A stretch of 64,000 bases of DNA from Actinoplanes sichuanensis (GCF_033097365.1 NZ_AP028461.1:3596001-3660000); one strand, 5' to 3'. Shown: positions 52,677 through 61,924, numbered from the stretch's first letter. Translations and numbers: made by a program. Notes: generated by a model not told the origin, from the sequence alone.

Positions 52677-55660
52677 CCGTGACGTTGAGCAGCCTGCGGG
52701 CCCGATGGGCGACCCTGATCGGCACGTTCGTGGCCCTGGCGCTCGGTGTCGCCCTTCTCACCACGATGGGCCTGGCGCTGGCCTCCACGCTGGACGCCCC
52801 ACCCCAACATCCGTCCCGGCTGGCCGGTGCCCCGGTGGTGGTCCGCGGCGTCGACGAGCTGCGTGTCGCGACGCCCATCGGCGACCGGACCCAGCCGCTC
52901 GCCCAGCCCCACGCCGTGCCACCCGCTGTCGTCACCGCCTTGGCCCGAGCGGCCCCGACCGTCCCGGACCGTTCCTTCCCGGTCTCCGTCTCGCTCTCCC
53001 CGCCTGCCGCCATCGAGCTTGTCCCCTCCGGCGCGACCGGCGCTTCACCGCCGACCCGCGCCTCACCGCCGCCGCGCACCTCACCGCCCCCAGCTTCGCT
53101 GCCCGGCACCTCACAGCCGCCCGCCTCACCGCCACAGCCGCCCACCTCACCGCCGCCCACCTCACCACCGGCGCGCACATCACCGCCCCCGGCTTCGCCG
53201 GTCCCCGGCACTCGCTCGGTTCCCGAGGTGGCCCGAGCCGTCGACCTCTTCGCCGAAGCCGGGAGTCTCGTCGGACACCCGTGGGCGATCGCCGAGTTCG
53301 GCGGCCACCGGCTCGTCGCCGGCCATGAGCCGCGCGAGTCCGCCGAGATCGCGCTGGTCGCCGATCCGGCGCTGGTCGGGCGGACGGTTCGGGTGCGCAC
53401 TCCGGCGGGCAGCGGCGACTACACCGTGGCCGGTGTGCTGGCGCCGGTGTCGTTCGAGCGGGCCGTGTTCTTCGCCGACGGTGTTGCCGCGTCGATCGCC
53501 CCGCACATCGACAACCTGGTGGTGGCCGCCGACCCGGAGTCGGTGCGGGCGATCGTCAGCGCGTTCCCGGGCGTGCAGGTGCTCACCGGTGACGAGCGGC
53601 GGCGGGCCGACCCCGATCCGAACCGTGACTCCGACGCACTCGTCGCGATGAACGCGCTGCTCGGCACAGCGGGTGGGGTGACCACGTTCGTGTCGGTGTT
53701 CGTGGTGGCGTCGACGTTCGCGTTCGCGGTCGCCCAGCGGCGTCGTGAGATCGGGCTGTTGCGGATGGCGGGCGCGACCCCGGGCCAGATCAGGCGCACG
53801 GTGTTCGCCGAGGCCGCGGTCGTCGGGGCGGTGTCGGCGGCGGCCGGATGTGTGCTCGGGTCATATGGCGCGCCCTGGCTGGCCCGGCTCCTCGTGGACG
53901 AACGGCTGGCTCCGGCCTGGTTCACCATCGGTGATCACCTGTGGCCCTACCACGTGGCGTTCTGGACCGGTCTGCTCGTCGCACTTGCCGGAGTGGTGGT
54001 GGCGACCGTCCGGGCCGGACGGGTGCGACCGACCGAGGCGTTGCGCGAGGCGTCGGTCGACAGCCGGGCGATGACGGCGGGTCGATGGATCTTCGGATTC
54101 GGGATACTGGCCGCCGGGGTGGGACTGCTCTGCTGGCGGTTGCTCAGCGATCCGGGTGAGACCCTGCACCGCAAGACGTACACCACTCAGCCGATGCTCC
54201 TGATCACGGCGGTGGCGCTGCTCGCGCCGGTCCTGGCCGGCCCGCTGGCCCGGCTGGTGGCGTGGTTGCCGGCGCGGCTACCCGGCGCGACCGGATTGCT
54301 GATGCGGGAGAACGCGAGCGCTGCCGTCCGGCGAACCGCGGCTGTGGCCGCCCCGGTACTGATCACCGTGGCCCTGGCCGGTTCCCTACTCGGCACGACT
54401 GCGACCATCGCCGAGGCCAAGGCAACCGAGCAGCGCACACAGACGGCCGCCGATCTGATCGTGACCGGCAGCCCCGGCCAGGGTGGGCCGATCGGTGCCG
54501 AAACCGGTGAGTCGGCAGGTGCCGATCTCGGTGGGCCGATCGGTGCCGAAACCGGTGAGTCGGCAGGTGCCGATCTCGGTGGGCCGATCGGTGCCAAACC
54601 CGGTAAGTCGGCAGATGCCGAGCACGGTGGGCCGGCAGGTGCCGAGCACGGTCGGCCGGCAGGTGCGGAGCAGGGTGGGTCGGCCGGTGCCGAGCAGGGT
54701 GGGTCGGCCGGTGCGGAGACGCTGGACGCCCGGACGGTGGGCGCGATCCGCGCCGTCCCGGGTGCGCGGGTGATGACCAGCGCGTCCACCGCCGTTTACA
54801 CGCTCGAGGACGGGGTGGCTCTGGTCCGTTCGCAGGCGCGGGTGGTCGACGCGTCGACGCTGTCGGTGGTCAGGAATCTGCCGGTCAAGGCCGGTCGGGT
54901 CGACGACCTCGATGAGGACGCGATCATCGTCAACGAGGAGTGGGCCGAGCACACGGTCGGCACCCGGGTCGACCTGTGGCTCGGTGACGGGACCCCGCGA
55001 AACCTGCGTGTGGTCGCGGTTCTGGCCACCGGAACGGGGAGCAACGGCGTCTATGTGACCGCCGCAAACGCCGGCGGCGCGCAGCCGGACCAGCTCGAAC
55101 TGTCGTGGGCACCGGGTGCCGACGCAAGATCTGGCGAGGCAGCGGTCCGCCGCATCGTCGACCCGTCGGTGCGACCGGGCGCGGACGGCGACGGTGGGAT
55201 GCGGGTGTGGACCCGGGAGCAGTGGCTGGCGGACCAGATCCCGGCGAGTAGTCGGCAGACGCGGGTGGGGTTCATGGTCGTGTTGGGGATCGCGCTGCTG
55301 TACACCGGTATCGCCATCGCCAACACGATGGTGATGGCCACCTCCGACCGGGCTCGTGAGCTGGCGATTCTGCGCCTCACCGGCGCGACGAGACGGCAGG
55401 TGCTGAGGCTGGTCGCGGCCGAGGCGCTGACCGTGGTGGTGGTCGGTGCGGTTCTCGGCCTGCTCGTGACGGCCTTGAACCTCGCGGGCATCTGGGCCGC
55501 CTTGGCCGTGCTGTCGGTATGGGTGCCGATCGTCGTTCCCACCTCCGCCCTCGCCGTGACGCTGGCGGCCTGCGCAGTCGTCGCGGTGTCGGCAGCGGTG
55601 GTACCCACGGTCGCGGCGCTGCGGACCCGCCCCGTAGACCTGGCCGGAACCCGTGAATAG
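52670..55660 (+). CDS. FtsX/MacB-type ABC permease with two low-complexity inserts
   Basis: A 996-residue permease. Helix 1 (TLIGTFVALALGVALLTTMG), a first extracytoplasmic region carrying a Pro/Ser/Thr-rich insert (about residues 120-185), an FtsX module near 320-460, a middle helical part, a second extracytoplasmic region with a Gly/Ala/Glu repeat (about 602-686), and a final FtsX module (VGFMVVLGIALLYTGIAIAN, RARELAILRLTGATRRQV). Both inserts face outside and are probably flexible. It pairs with the ATPase just upstream and is likely an exporter or envelope-remodelling transporter controlled by the divergent kinase/regulator pair. Confidence 0.88.
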   Translation: MLTVTLSSLRARWATLIGTFVALALGVALLTTMGLALASTLDAPPQHPSRLAGAPVVVRGVDELRVATPIGDRTQPLAQPHAVPPAVVTALARAAPTVPDRSFPVSVSLSPPAAIELVPSGATGASPPTRASPPPRTSPPPASLPGTSQPPASPPQPPTSPPPTSPPARTSPPPASPVPGTRSVPEVARAVDLFAEAGSLVGHPWAIAEFGGHRLVAGHEPRESAEIALVADPALVGRTVRVRTPAGSGDYTVAGVLAPVSFERAVFFADGVAASIAPHIDNLVVAADPESVRAIVSAFPGVQVLTGDERRRADPDPNRDSDALVAMNALLGTAGGVTTFVSVFVVASTFAFAVAQRRREIGLLRMAGATPGQIRRTVFAEAAVVGAVSAAAGCVLGSYGAPWLARLLVDERLAPAWFTIGDHLWPYHVAFWTGLLVALAGVVVATVRAGRVRPTEALREASVDSRAMTAGRWIFGFGILAAGVGLLCWRLLSDPGETLHRKTYTTQPMLLITAVALLAPVLAGPLARLVAWLPARLPGATGLLMRENASAAVRRTAAVAAPVLITVALAGSLLGTTATIAEAKATEQRTQTAADLIVTGSPGQGGPIGAETGESAGADLGGPIGAETGESAGADLGGPIGAKPGKSADAEHGGPAGAEHGRPAGAEQGGSAGAEQGGSAGAETLDARTVGAIRAVPGARVMTSASTAVYTLEDGVALVRSQARVVDASTLSVVRNLPVKAGRVDDLDEDAIIVNEEWAEHTVGTRVDLWLGDGTPRNLRVVAVLATGTGSNGVYVTAANAGGAQPDQLELSWAPGADARSGEAAVRRIVDPSVRPGADGDGGMRVWTREQWLADQIPASSRQTRVGFMVVLGIALLYTGIAIANTMVMATSDRARELAILRLTGATRRQVLRLVAAEALTVVVVGAVLGLLVTALNLAGIWAALAVLSVWVPIVVPTSALAVTLAACAVVAVSAAVVPTVAALRTRPVDLAGTRE
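53041..53215. repeat. Degenerate CACCGCC-rich repeat coding for a Pro/Ser/Thr segment
   Basis: A stretch of repeated CCTCACCGCC-like words encodes runs of SPPP, TSPP and PPAS in the first extracytoplasmic part of the permease. Copies are irregular. It has the composition of a wall-spanning linker. Confidence 0.65.
54485..54720. repeat. 48-bp / 24-bp minisatellite in the permease gene
   Basis: Two perfect consecutive 48-bp units (54485-54532, 54533-54580) are followed by a partly diverged third and then about four or five 24-bp half-units. In protein they give GPIGAETGESAGADLG repeats followed by GGxAGAExG repeats. All units are multiples of three. The identity of the first copies points to a recent duplication. 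Confidence 0.9.
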
Positions 55661-56013
55661 ACCAGGAGCCCGCGGGCGCACCGCCACGCGAGGCAGCGGC
55701 AACGGCAGACGGCAGACGATCGGCAACGCCCGACGGGCCAGACCAACGACGCTGGGCCGAAGCCCAGCGGACCGCACGACGTGGCCGTCTGGTCGGTGAG
55801 GGCCGACTGGTGTTCGCCCCATCGCCGGCCAGCCGGACGTCGAGGACCATGGCGCCGCCTTCACGACCTCGGCCGTGGTGGTGTCGACGTCCCCGACACG
55901 GAAGCTCATCGCCACGGCGGCCAGGGATGATCCGTTGCAATCCCCCGCACCGTCACGGGACGACCCTGGTGGATCGGACGGCGACGGCGCGGGGTACGTC
56001 CGAGCAGGCCCGG
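55661..56013. other. 353-bp interval with no recognised gene
   Basis: Between the permease stop and the hexosaminidase stop I see no family-like frame on either strand. A minus-strand frame starting near 55912 has a coding-like first 18 codons (SFRVGDVDTTTAEVVKAA) and then loses coding character, so it may be a decayed remnant. No clear hairpin terminator stands out. Confidence 0.5.
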
Positions 56014-57708
56014 TCACGGGGTGGTGATGGCGGCTACCAGGCGGGCGATGTGTTCGGCTCGTTGTTCGCGGGTGGCGGGGCGGCCCGGGACACCCGGGCG
56101 CTGCTGCCATGGGCGGGGGCCGGCGGGGTGGCGGTACTCGACGCCGAACGCGTCCAGGCGGGCCAGGTGGTGGGTGAGGCGGCGCTCGAAGTCGGTGAAG
56201 TCGCCGCCGGCCGGGCTCCACAGCGTTTCGGCGACCGCGCACAGACGGGGAAACAGCAGGTAGTCGACGGTTCGAGGGGAGTCCGCGTGTTCGGTCCACA
56301 TGGCGGCCTGGCCACCGAGTACGTGGCGGGCCTCGTCGGGGGTGAGTTCCGGCGGGACCGGGTCGAAGGCGTAGACGTCGCGCAACCCGAGCGGGATCGA
56401 CACCGGGATGGGTTCGGTGGCGAGTTCGGATTGGCGGTAGTCGAGGTAGACCTTGTCGTCGGGGCAGGAGACGACGTCGAAGCCGCGGCGGGCGGCGGTC
56501 ACGGCTCCGGTGCTGCCCCGCCACGAGGCGATCGTCGCCCCGGTGGGCAGGTCGCCTTCGAGGATCTCGTCCCAGCCGAAGAGCCGCCGTCCGGCGGCGG
56601 CGAGATGATCACCGAGGCGGCGTACGAACCAGGCGTGCAGTTGCTGCTCGTGGGTGAGTCCGAGTTCGGCCATCCGCTGCTGGGTTCGCGGGTCGTCGCG
56701 CCACTGGTCTCGGGGGCACTCGTCGCCGCCGATTCCGATGTAGGTCGAGGGGAAGAGTTCCATGATCTCGTCGAGGACGTCGGTGAAGAAGTCGACGGTG
56801 GATTCCTCGGCGTTGAGGACGTTGCGGTTGACGCCCCATCTCGTCCAGACCTGCTGTGGTGTGCCGGTCACCCCGAGAGAAGGGTAGGCGGCGAGCGCGG
56901 CCTGGACGTGACCTGGAGTCTCGATCTCCGGGACGACGGTGATGAACCGCTGGGCCGCGTAGGCGACGATCTCCCGGATGTCGTCCTGGGTGTAGTAGCC
57001 GCCGTGTGGCCGCCCGTCGACGGGTCCGCCGCTGACCGCGCCGACCTGGCTCTCGTGTCGCCACGCCCCGACCTCGGTCAGCCGGGGGTGGCGACGGATC
57101 TCGACCCGCCAGCCCTGGTCGTCGGTGAGGTGCAGGTGCAGGGTGTTGAGGCGGTGCATGGCCATCAGGTCGATGATGCGCAGCACGTCGTGTTTGGGCA
57201 TGAAGTGCCGGGCGACGTCGAGCATGAGCCCGCGCCAGGCGAAACGCGGGGTGTCGTAGATCTGCACGGACGGGATCGTCCAGCGGTGCCCGGCGCTGGG
57301 GGCCTTGCGGTGTACGGCCGGCGGCAGCAGTTGCAGGAGCGCCTGGCCACCCCAGAAGACGCCGGCCGGGCCGCCGCCGGTGATCACCGCGCGGTCGGGG
57401 GTGACCCGGAGACGGAACGATTCCGGGCCGAGATCCTCGTCGAGCGCCAGCAGGATGGTGGCGGAAGCGGACGACGAGGCGGAGGTCGAGCCGGGGGCGG
57501 AGGCGGAGGCGAGGGCGGAGGCGGGGGCGGAGACAGTGGTCGAGGCAGTGGTCGAGCCCGGAAACGGCAGGCCGGTCGGTGGCCGGAGCGCCGACTGGAG
57601 CCAGGCGAGCACGCCGTCGAGCGGGGCCGGGGCGGCGATGGTGGAGTGCTCGTCGAGGACGAGTTCGCCGTGACCGGGGGTGAGCGAATACGGGCGTGGG
57701 GTCAGCAA
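56014..57708 (-). CDS. Beta-N-acetylhexosaminidase (GH20)
   Basis: A 564-residue GH20 enzyme: RGLMLDVARHFMPKHDVLRI, LHLTDDQGWRVEIRRHPRLT, the catalytic Asp-Glu pair in GIGGDECP (D329-E330), and the substrate Trp region in TIASWRGS. It removes terminal GlcNAc or GalNAc by substrate-assisted catalysis. No signal peptide is visible, so it should act in the cytoplasm on imported amino-sugar oligomers, consistent with its place as last gene of a sugar-uptake operon. Residues 51-84 are an Ala/Ser/Thr-rich insert in the N-terminal domain that homologues are not expected to need. Confidence 0.92.
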   Translation of the reverse strand: MLTPRPYSLTPGHGELVLDEHSTIAAPAPLDGVLAWLQSALRPPTGLPFPGSTTASTTVSAPASALASASAPGSTSASSSASATILLALDEDLGPESFRLRVTPDRAVITGGGPAGVFWGGQALLQLLPPAVHRKAPSAGHRWTIPSVQIYDTPRFAWRGLMLDVARHFMPKHDVLRIIDLMAMHRLNTLHLHLTDDQGWRVEIRRHPRLTEVGAWRHESQVGAVSGGPVDGRPHGGYYTQDDIREIVAYAAQRFITVVPEIETPGHVQAALAAYPSLGVTGTPQQVWTRWGVNRNVLNAEESTVDFFTDVLDEIMELFPSTYIGIGGDECPRDQWRDDPRTQQRMAELGLTHEQQLHAWFVRRLGDHLAAAGRRLFGWDEILEGDLPTGATIASWRGSTGAVTAARRGFDVVSCPDDKVYLDYRQSELATEPIPVSIPLGLRDVYAFDPVPPELTPDEARHVLGGQAAMWTEHADSPRTVDYLLFPRLCAVAETLWSPAGGDFTDFERRLTHHLARLDAFGVEYRHPAGPRPWQQRPGVPGRPATREQRAEHIARLVAAITTP

Positions 57709-57717
57709 GGCGGGAAC

Positions 57718-58524
57718 CTAGCCCTTCACGGCGCCGGCGGACATGCCGGCGACCAGGTTGCGCTGGATGATCAGGAAGAACACGACGACCGGTGCGGCGA
57801 AGATGACCGACGCGGCCATCTGGGCGCCGAAGTCGGTGCCGGTGTGCGGGTTGGTGAACGAGGCGAGCCAGACCGGCAAGGTGTAGGCGCTCTCGTCCTG
57901 CATGAACGTGTAGGCGATGAGGTAGTCGTTCCAGGCGGCGATGAACGCGAAGATGCCGGTGGCGATGACCCCGGGTGCGACCAGCGGGAACAGGACGCTG
58001 ACCAGGATCCGCCAGGTGGTGGCGCCGTCGATCTGGGCGGCCTCCTCGACTTCGGCGGGCACGGCGACGAAGAAGCCGCGCATCACCCAGATCGAGAACG
58101 GCAGGACGGTGGCCACGTAGGCGAGGATCAGCGCGGTGTAGGTGCCGAGCAGGTCGAGGCGGTTGAACATGGTGAACAGCGGGATCAGCATGGCGGTGGC
58201 CGGCAGCATCTGGACCGCGAGGATGACCACCATGATCGTGCGGCGGCCGGGGAACCGGAACCGGGACAGGGCGGCCGCGGCGAGGATGCCGAGCACGATC
58301 GACGCGACCACGGTGACGGCGACGACGAGGACGCTGTTGCCGAGGTTGGTGAGGAACTGCGGCTGGGTGACGGCGGCGGTGAAGTTGTCCAGGGTCGGGT
58401 GGTGCGGCCAGAAGTGCGGTTCTGGGGTCATCACCTCCGGGCGCGGTTTGAAGGCGGTGTTGACCATCCAGTAGACCGGGAAGATCCAGACGAGGCAGAA
58501 GACGGCGGCGATGGCGTTCTTCAC
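57718..58524 (-). CDS. Sugar ABC permease, MalG type
   Basis: A 268-residue inner-membrane permease with six helices: FCLVWIFPVYWMVNTAFKPR at the start, LGNSVLVVAVTVVASIVLG, and the EAA loop EEAAQIDGATTWRILVSVLF. It forms the channel with the MalF-type partner that overlaps its start by 4 bases. No ATPase gene is in the operon; in actinobacteria such importers commonly share one MsiK-type ATPase encoded elsewhere. Confidence 0.92.
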   Translation of the reverse strand: MKNAIAAVFCLVWIFPVYWMVNTAFKPRPEVMTPEPHFWPHHPTLDNFTAAVTQPQFLTNLGNSVLVVAVTVVASIVLGILAAAALSRFRFPGRRTIMVVILAVQMLPATAMLIPLFTMFNRLDLLGTYTALILAYVATVLPFSIWVMRGFFVAVPAEVEEAAQIDGATTWRILVSVLFPLVAPGVIATGIFAFIAAWNDYLIAYTFMQDESAYTLPVWLASFTNPHTGTDFGAQMAASVIFAAPVVVFFLIIQRNLVAGMSAGAVKG

Positions 58525-59531
58525 AGGTCCTCCCCCGCTTTCAGGAGGTTGCGGATGTAGACGGCGGTCAGGCCGAGTAGTAGCAGGGTGGTGACGACCG
58601 AGATGGCGGCGCCGTTTCCGATCTTGAAACCGACGAACGCCGTCTTGTACGTGTAGACGCCCAGTGTCGCGGTGGCGTCGTCGGGTCCGCCGCGGGTGAT
58701 CAGCCAGATCTGGTTGAAGACGTTGTAGTCCCAGATCACCGAGAGGATGGTGACCAGCAGCAGGGTGGGCCGCAGGAACCGCAGCGTGACGATCCGGTAG
58801 ACGGTCGACTCGGAGGCGCCGTCGAGCCGGGCCGCCTCCTTGTACTCGTGCGGCACCTGGGTCTCCGCGGCGTTGAGGGTGAGCGCGATGAACGGCACCG
58901 CCTGCCAGACGATGAGCAGCCAGATCACCACATAGGCGAGGACCGGGTCCTGCGCCCAGTTCAGCCCGGCAGCGTCGCCGAAGACGCCGGACCCGCCGGG
59001 GAAACCGAACGCTTCAGACAGCCAGGCGAGGAAGGAGCCGAGGGCACCGAGCATCCAGTTGACGACGCCGTATCCGGGTTGGAACAGCCAGTTCCAGACC
59101 AGTGACGACGCCACGTTCGGCATCGCCCAGGCCACGATCAGCACGACCGTGACCGTGTTGCGCCAGGCCCGGCCGAGGCGGGTGAGCAGGTGCGACACGC
59201 CCATGCCGATGAGGACGCTGCCGGCGACCATGGCCGCGGTGAACAGCACGGTGCGCAGCAGCGCGACCCAGAAGTCCGGGTTCTGCAGCAGGGTCGTGTA
59301 CTGGTCGGCGCCGACGAACCGGTAGACCCCGGTGAACAGGGTCCGCTGGCTGTAGTCGGTGAACGAGGTGAAGACCAGGAACCCGATCGGGGCGAGCGTG
59401 ACCACGGCGAGGACCAGTCCGGCCGGGCTGAGCAGCAGGTACGGGGCCGGGTCCCGCCGGCGGCGCGAGCGCGCGGCCGGCGGGGTGACGGGTGCGACTG
59501 GCACGTCGCGCGGGGCGGTTACGGTCTTCAC
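58521..59531 (-). CDS. Sugar ABC permease, MalF type
   Basis: A 336-residue permease with six helices: PYLLLSPAGLVLAVVTLAPI, FTSFTDYSQRTLF, WRNTVTVVLIVAWAMPNVAS, and the EAA loop KEAARLDGASESTVYRIVTL. GTG 59531 overlaps the stop of the binding-protein gene (GTGA); the frame is open further upstream, but that part is antisense or out of frame with the binding protein. It works with the MalG-type partner and the lipoprotein below. Confidence 0.92.
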   Translation of the reverse strand: MKTVTAPRDVPVAPVTPPAARSRRRRDPAPYLLLSPAGLVLAVVTLAPIGFLVFTSFTDYSQRTLFTGVYRFVGADQYTTLLQNPDFWVALLRTVLFTAAMVAGSVLIGMGVSHLLTRLGRAWRNTVTVVLIVAWAMPNVASSLVWNWLFQPGYGVVNWMLGALGSFLAWLSEAFGFPGGSGVFGDAAGLNWAQDPVLAYVVIWLLIVWQAVPFIALTLNAAETQVPHEYKEAARLDGASESTVYRIVTLRFLRPTLLLVTILSVIWDYNVFNQIWLITRGGPDDATATLGVYTYKTAFVGFKIGNGAAISVVTTLLLLGLTAVYIRNLLKAGEDL

Positions 59532-60823
59532 TGTCCCGCGAGGGTGGTCTCGAGGTGGGCGTCGAATTCCGTACCCGCGGCTTCCGGGGTTTTGGCGCCG
59601 GAGGCGACGGCGGCGAACACGTTGTTGATGCTCTTGTCGCCCTCGATGGTGGACCATTGCGCCGCAGCCGGGGTGGCCTTGGACGACAGGGCGCCGCCGA
59701 AGAAGCCCTGCTGCTGTTCGGTGAGGCCCTTGGCCTGGGCGGCCTGGATGCCTTCGGTGCTGTTCGGGATCCAGCCGTCCTTGCCGTAGACGAACTCGTC
59801 CTGCACGGCCGGGCTGCCGGCGATCTTCACCCACTGCAGGGCCAGGTCGTGGGCGTCGCTCTTGGCGGCGATGCCCCAGTCGGAGCCGCCGAGCATGACC
59901 GGCTGGGTCTTGCCGGAGGTGCCGGGGAACGGGAAGGTGCCCAGGTCCTCGGCTTTGATCTGCGGGTTCGCCTTCTGGATGAGGCCGATCGAGCCGCTGG
60001 TGGCCAGGATCGCCGAGGTCTTGCCGTCGGCGAACAGCTGCGTCTGGTCGGGTGTGATGGTGTCCAGGGTCCGCGACGCCGCGGTGGAGTAGGTGTTCTG
60101 GAACGTCTTGAACTCGGTGAGGCCCTTCTGCCCGGCCGGGGTGGAGAAGCCGCCCTTCCAGGTCTTGCCCTCAGCCGTGGCGATCTCGCCGCCGGCGTCC
60201 CAGAGGAACTGCAGCCCGGCGAACCAGTACTGGCCGGGCAGGTAGAACGGGGCGAAGTCGGCGGCCGGGTTCTTGGCCTTGACCTTGTCGAGGGCGTCGG
60301 TGAGCTCGGCGTAGGTCTTCGGCACGGCGGTCACTCCGGCGGCGGCCCACGTCTTCTTGTTGTAGATGACGGCCCGGGCACCGGCGAAGCCCGGTACGCC
60401 GTAGAGCGCGCCGTCCACGGTGGCCGGATTTTCCAGGCCGGCCAGCCAGGTGCGGCCCTGCTGCAGGTCGGCCTTGTGTTCGGTGAGGTCGAGCAGGCCC
60501 CCGTTGGCGGCGAACCCGGGCACCTGGGTGTTGCCGAGGTCGAGCACGTCGGGGGTGCCGGAGGTGGACAGCGCCGTACTGATCTTGGTGGTGATGCCTT
60601 CCCACTGCTGGATCTGCAGGTCGACCTTGGCCCCGGTGGCCTCGGTGAACCTGCTGTTGATCGCCTGGAGGGTGGCTTCGGTGTAGTCGCCGTCCATCAC
60701 CCACACGGTGAGGGTCTGGTTCTTGGGGTCGCCGGTCGCGTCGCCGCCGCCGCCCGAGCAGGCGGTGAGGGCGAGCAGGGCGGCGCCGATCGCCGCGGTG
60801 ACGGAGGTGGATCTATGTGACAT
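59528..60823 (-). CDS. Sugar ABC transporter substrate-binding lipoprotein
   Basis: A 431-residue solute-binding lipoprotein. The signal peptide ends in a lipobox LTAC (AAIGAALLALTACSGGGG), followed by the extracellular-solute-binding family 1 pattern: LTVWVMDGDYTEATLQAINS, TTKISTALSTSGTPDVLDLG, and VMLGGSDWGIAAKS. First gene of the minus-strand operon with the two permeases and the hexosaminidase. The company of the hexosaminidase and the kinase points to chitobiose, GlcNAc or a related amino sugar as ligand. The promoter region 60846-60900 lies just upstream. Confidence 0.92.
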   Translation of the reverse strand: MSHRSTSVTAAIGAALLALTACSGGGGDATGDPKNQTLTVWVMDGDYTEATLQAINSRFTEATGAKVDLQIQQWEGITTKISTALSTSGTPDVLDLGNTQVPGFAANGGLLDLTEHKADLQQGRTWLAGLENPATVDGALYGVPGFAGARAVIYNKKTWAAAGVTAVPKTYAELTDALDKVKAKNPAADFAPFYLPGQYWFAGLQFLWDAGGEIATAEGKTWKGGFSTPAGQKGLTEFKTFQNTYSTAASRTLDTITPDQTQLFADGKTSAILATSGSIGLIQKANPQIKAEDLGTFPFPGTSGKTQPVMLGGSDWGIAAKSDAHDLALQWVKIAGSPAVQDEFVYGKDGWIPNSTEGIQAAQAKGLTEQQQGFFGGALSSKATPAAAQWSTIEGDKSINNVFAAVASGAKTPEAAGTEFDAHLETTLAGQ

Positions 60824-60845
60824 GCGCGCTCCTTGGCGGTCATGT

Positions 60846-60900
60846 TTTTCACAGCTTGCCGTTGCCGATGAAAATTACGACCGCACGGAGGGCTAGTCAA
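60846..60900 (-). promoter_or_regulatory. Amino-sugar operon promoter with operator shared with the GH16 gene
   Basis: On the minus strand: -35 TTGACT (60895-60900), 17-base spacer, -10 TAATTT (60872-60877). An inverted repeat TTTTCA-N17-TGAAAA (60846-60874) overlaps the -10. The arrangement and 23 bases of sequence (60861-60883) match the GH16 promoter at 42.78 kb exactly. The same intergenic region also precedes the divergent kinase gene, which may be controlled too. Confidence 0.85.
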
Positions 60901-60928
60901 TAACTGTTGGCTATGTTTCCATTTCGCC

Positions 60929-61924
60929 ATGAAGCTGGTGGTGGGCGTCGACGCGGGCGGGACCTGCTCCCGGGCGGTCGTCGCGACGGTCGACGGGGAG
61001 ATCGTCGGGCGTGGTCTGGCCGGTCCCGGCAACCCGCTGTCGCACGGCCCGTCGCAGGCGGCCGAGCAGGTCAGGGCGGCTGTCCAGCAGGCGCTCGGCG
61101 GGCACTCCCCCGCCACGGTCGCGGCCGCGACCCTCGGCATCGCCGGTCCGGCCGGCACCGGCCCGTTCGCCGCGGCGCTCCGGATCGGCGGTCCGGTCAC
61201 GGTGGTCGGCGACGCGGTCACCGCCTTCGCCTCCGGCTCGTCGGCCGCGGCCGGTGCGGTGCTCATCGCAGGCACGGGCGCGATCGCGGCGGCGGTTCAC
61301 GATCAAGAGGTGGTACGGACGAGCGACGGCCTGGGCTGGCTGCTGGGCGACGAGGGTTCGGGGCGCTGGCTGGGCTTGCAGGCGATACGTTTCGCCGTCC
61401 GGAACTGGACCGATCCCCTGGCCATGCGGGTGGCCACGCACGCCGGGGTGACCAGCTCCGACGACCTGGTCTACTGGGCGCAGGCGCTGCCGTTCCCAGC
61501 GATCGACGCGCTGGCGCCGCTGGTCTGTGCGGCCGCCGACGACGGCGATCCGGCTGCTCGCACCCTGGTCGACGCGGCGGCGGCCTGCCTCGTGCGCACC
61601 CTGGACGACTTGGGCCAGAACGGGCCAATCGTGCTCGCCGGCGGCCTGCTGGCGGGCGGGTCACCCGTACAGCATGGCGTCCTGAGGGTTTTGGAGAATC
61701 GCGGCCGGCAGCCGCATCTCGCGCTGGACCCGGCGGCCGGCGCCGCGTGGCTGGCGGCCCGGCAGCTGAGCGCGCTGCCACCGGACCGCCTGCACGAGGC
61801 CTTGCTCGGCGCGCCGTCACCGGCGACGCCGTTGTCGGCCCGCCTCAGGAGCGCGGGCCGGGAAGCGCGGCCGGACGGCGCCACGCGGCGAGCGACAGCC
61901 CGCGCAGCAAACCGGCCCCGATGA
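60929..61924 (+). CDS. BadF/BcrD-type N-acetylglucosamine kinase-like protein
   Basis: A 331-residue ASKHA-fold kinase: VVGVDAGGTCSRAVVATVDG (phosphate 1), GIAGPAGTG, VVGDAVTAFASG with the catalytic-type Asp, LIAGTGAIA (phosphate 2), and LGWLLGDEGSG. This is the BadF/BadG family that includes eukaryotic-type GlcNAc kinase. It would phosphorylate imported amino sugar. It is divergent from the amino-sugar uptake operon, across the shared operator region. The last 30 residues are Arg/Ala-rich and look disordered. Confidence 0.88.
   Translation: MKLVVGVDAGGTCSRAVVATVDGEIVGRGLAGPGNPLSHGPSQAAEQVRAAVQQALGGHSPATVAAATLGIAGPAGTGPFAAALRIGGPVTVVGDAVTAFASGSSAAAGAVLIAGTGAIAAAVHDQEVVRTSDGLGWLLGDEGSGRWLGLQAIRFAVRNWTDPLAMRVATHAGVTSSDDLVYWAQALPFPAIDALAPLVCAAADDGDPAARTLVDAAAACLVRTLDDLGQNGPIVLAGGLLAGGSPVQHGVLRVLENRGRQPHLALDPAAGAAWLAARQLSALPPDRLHEALLGAPSPATPLSARLRSAGREARPDGATRRATARAANRPR

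Noticed and set aside
55672..55912. Small minus-strand gene starting SFRVGDVDTTTAEVV
   Set aside because: Only the first 18 codons look coding; the rest has wrong-frame composition and no family. Noted as a possible remnant only.
55810..58560. Long plus-strand frame across the hexosaminidase and permease genes
   Set aside because: Antisense to two well-supported genes and rich in Gly/Arg/Asp repeats without domain content.
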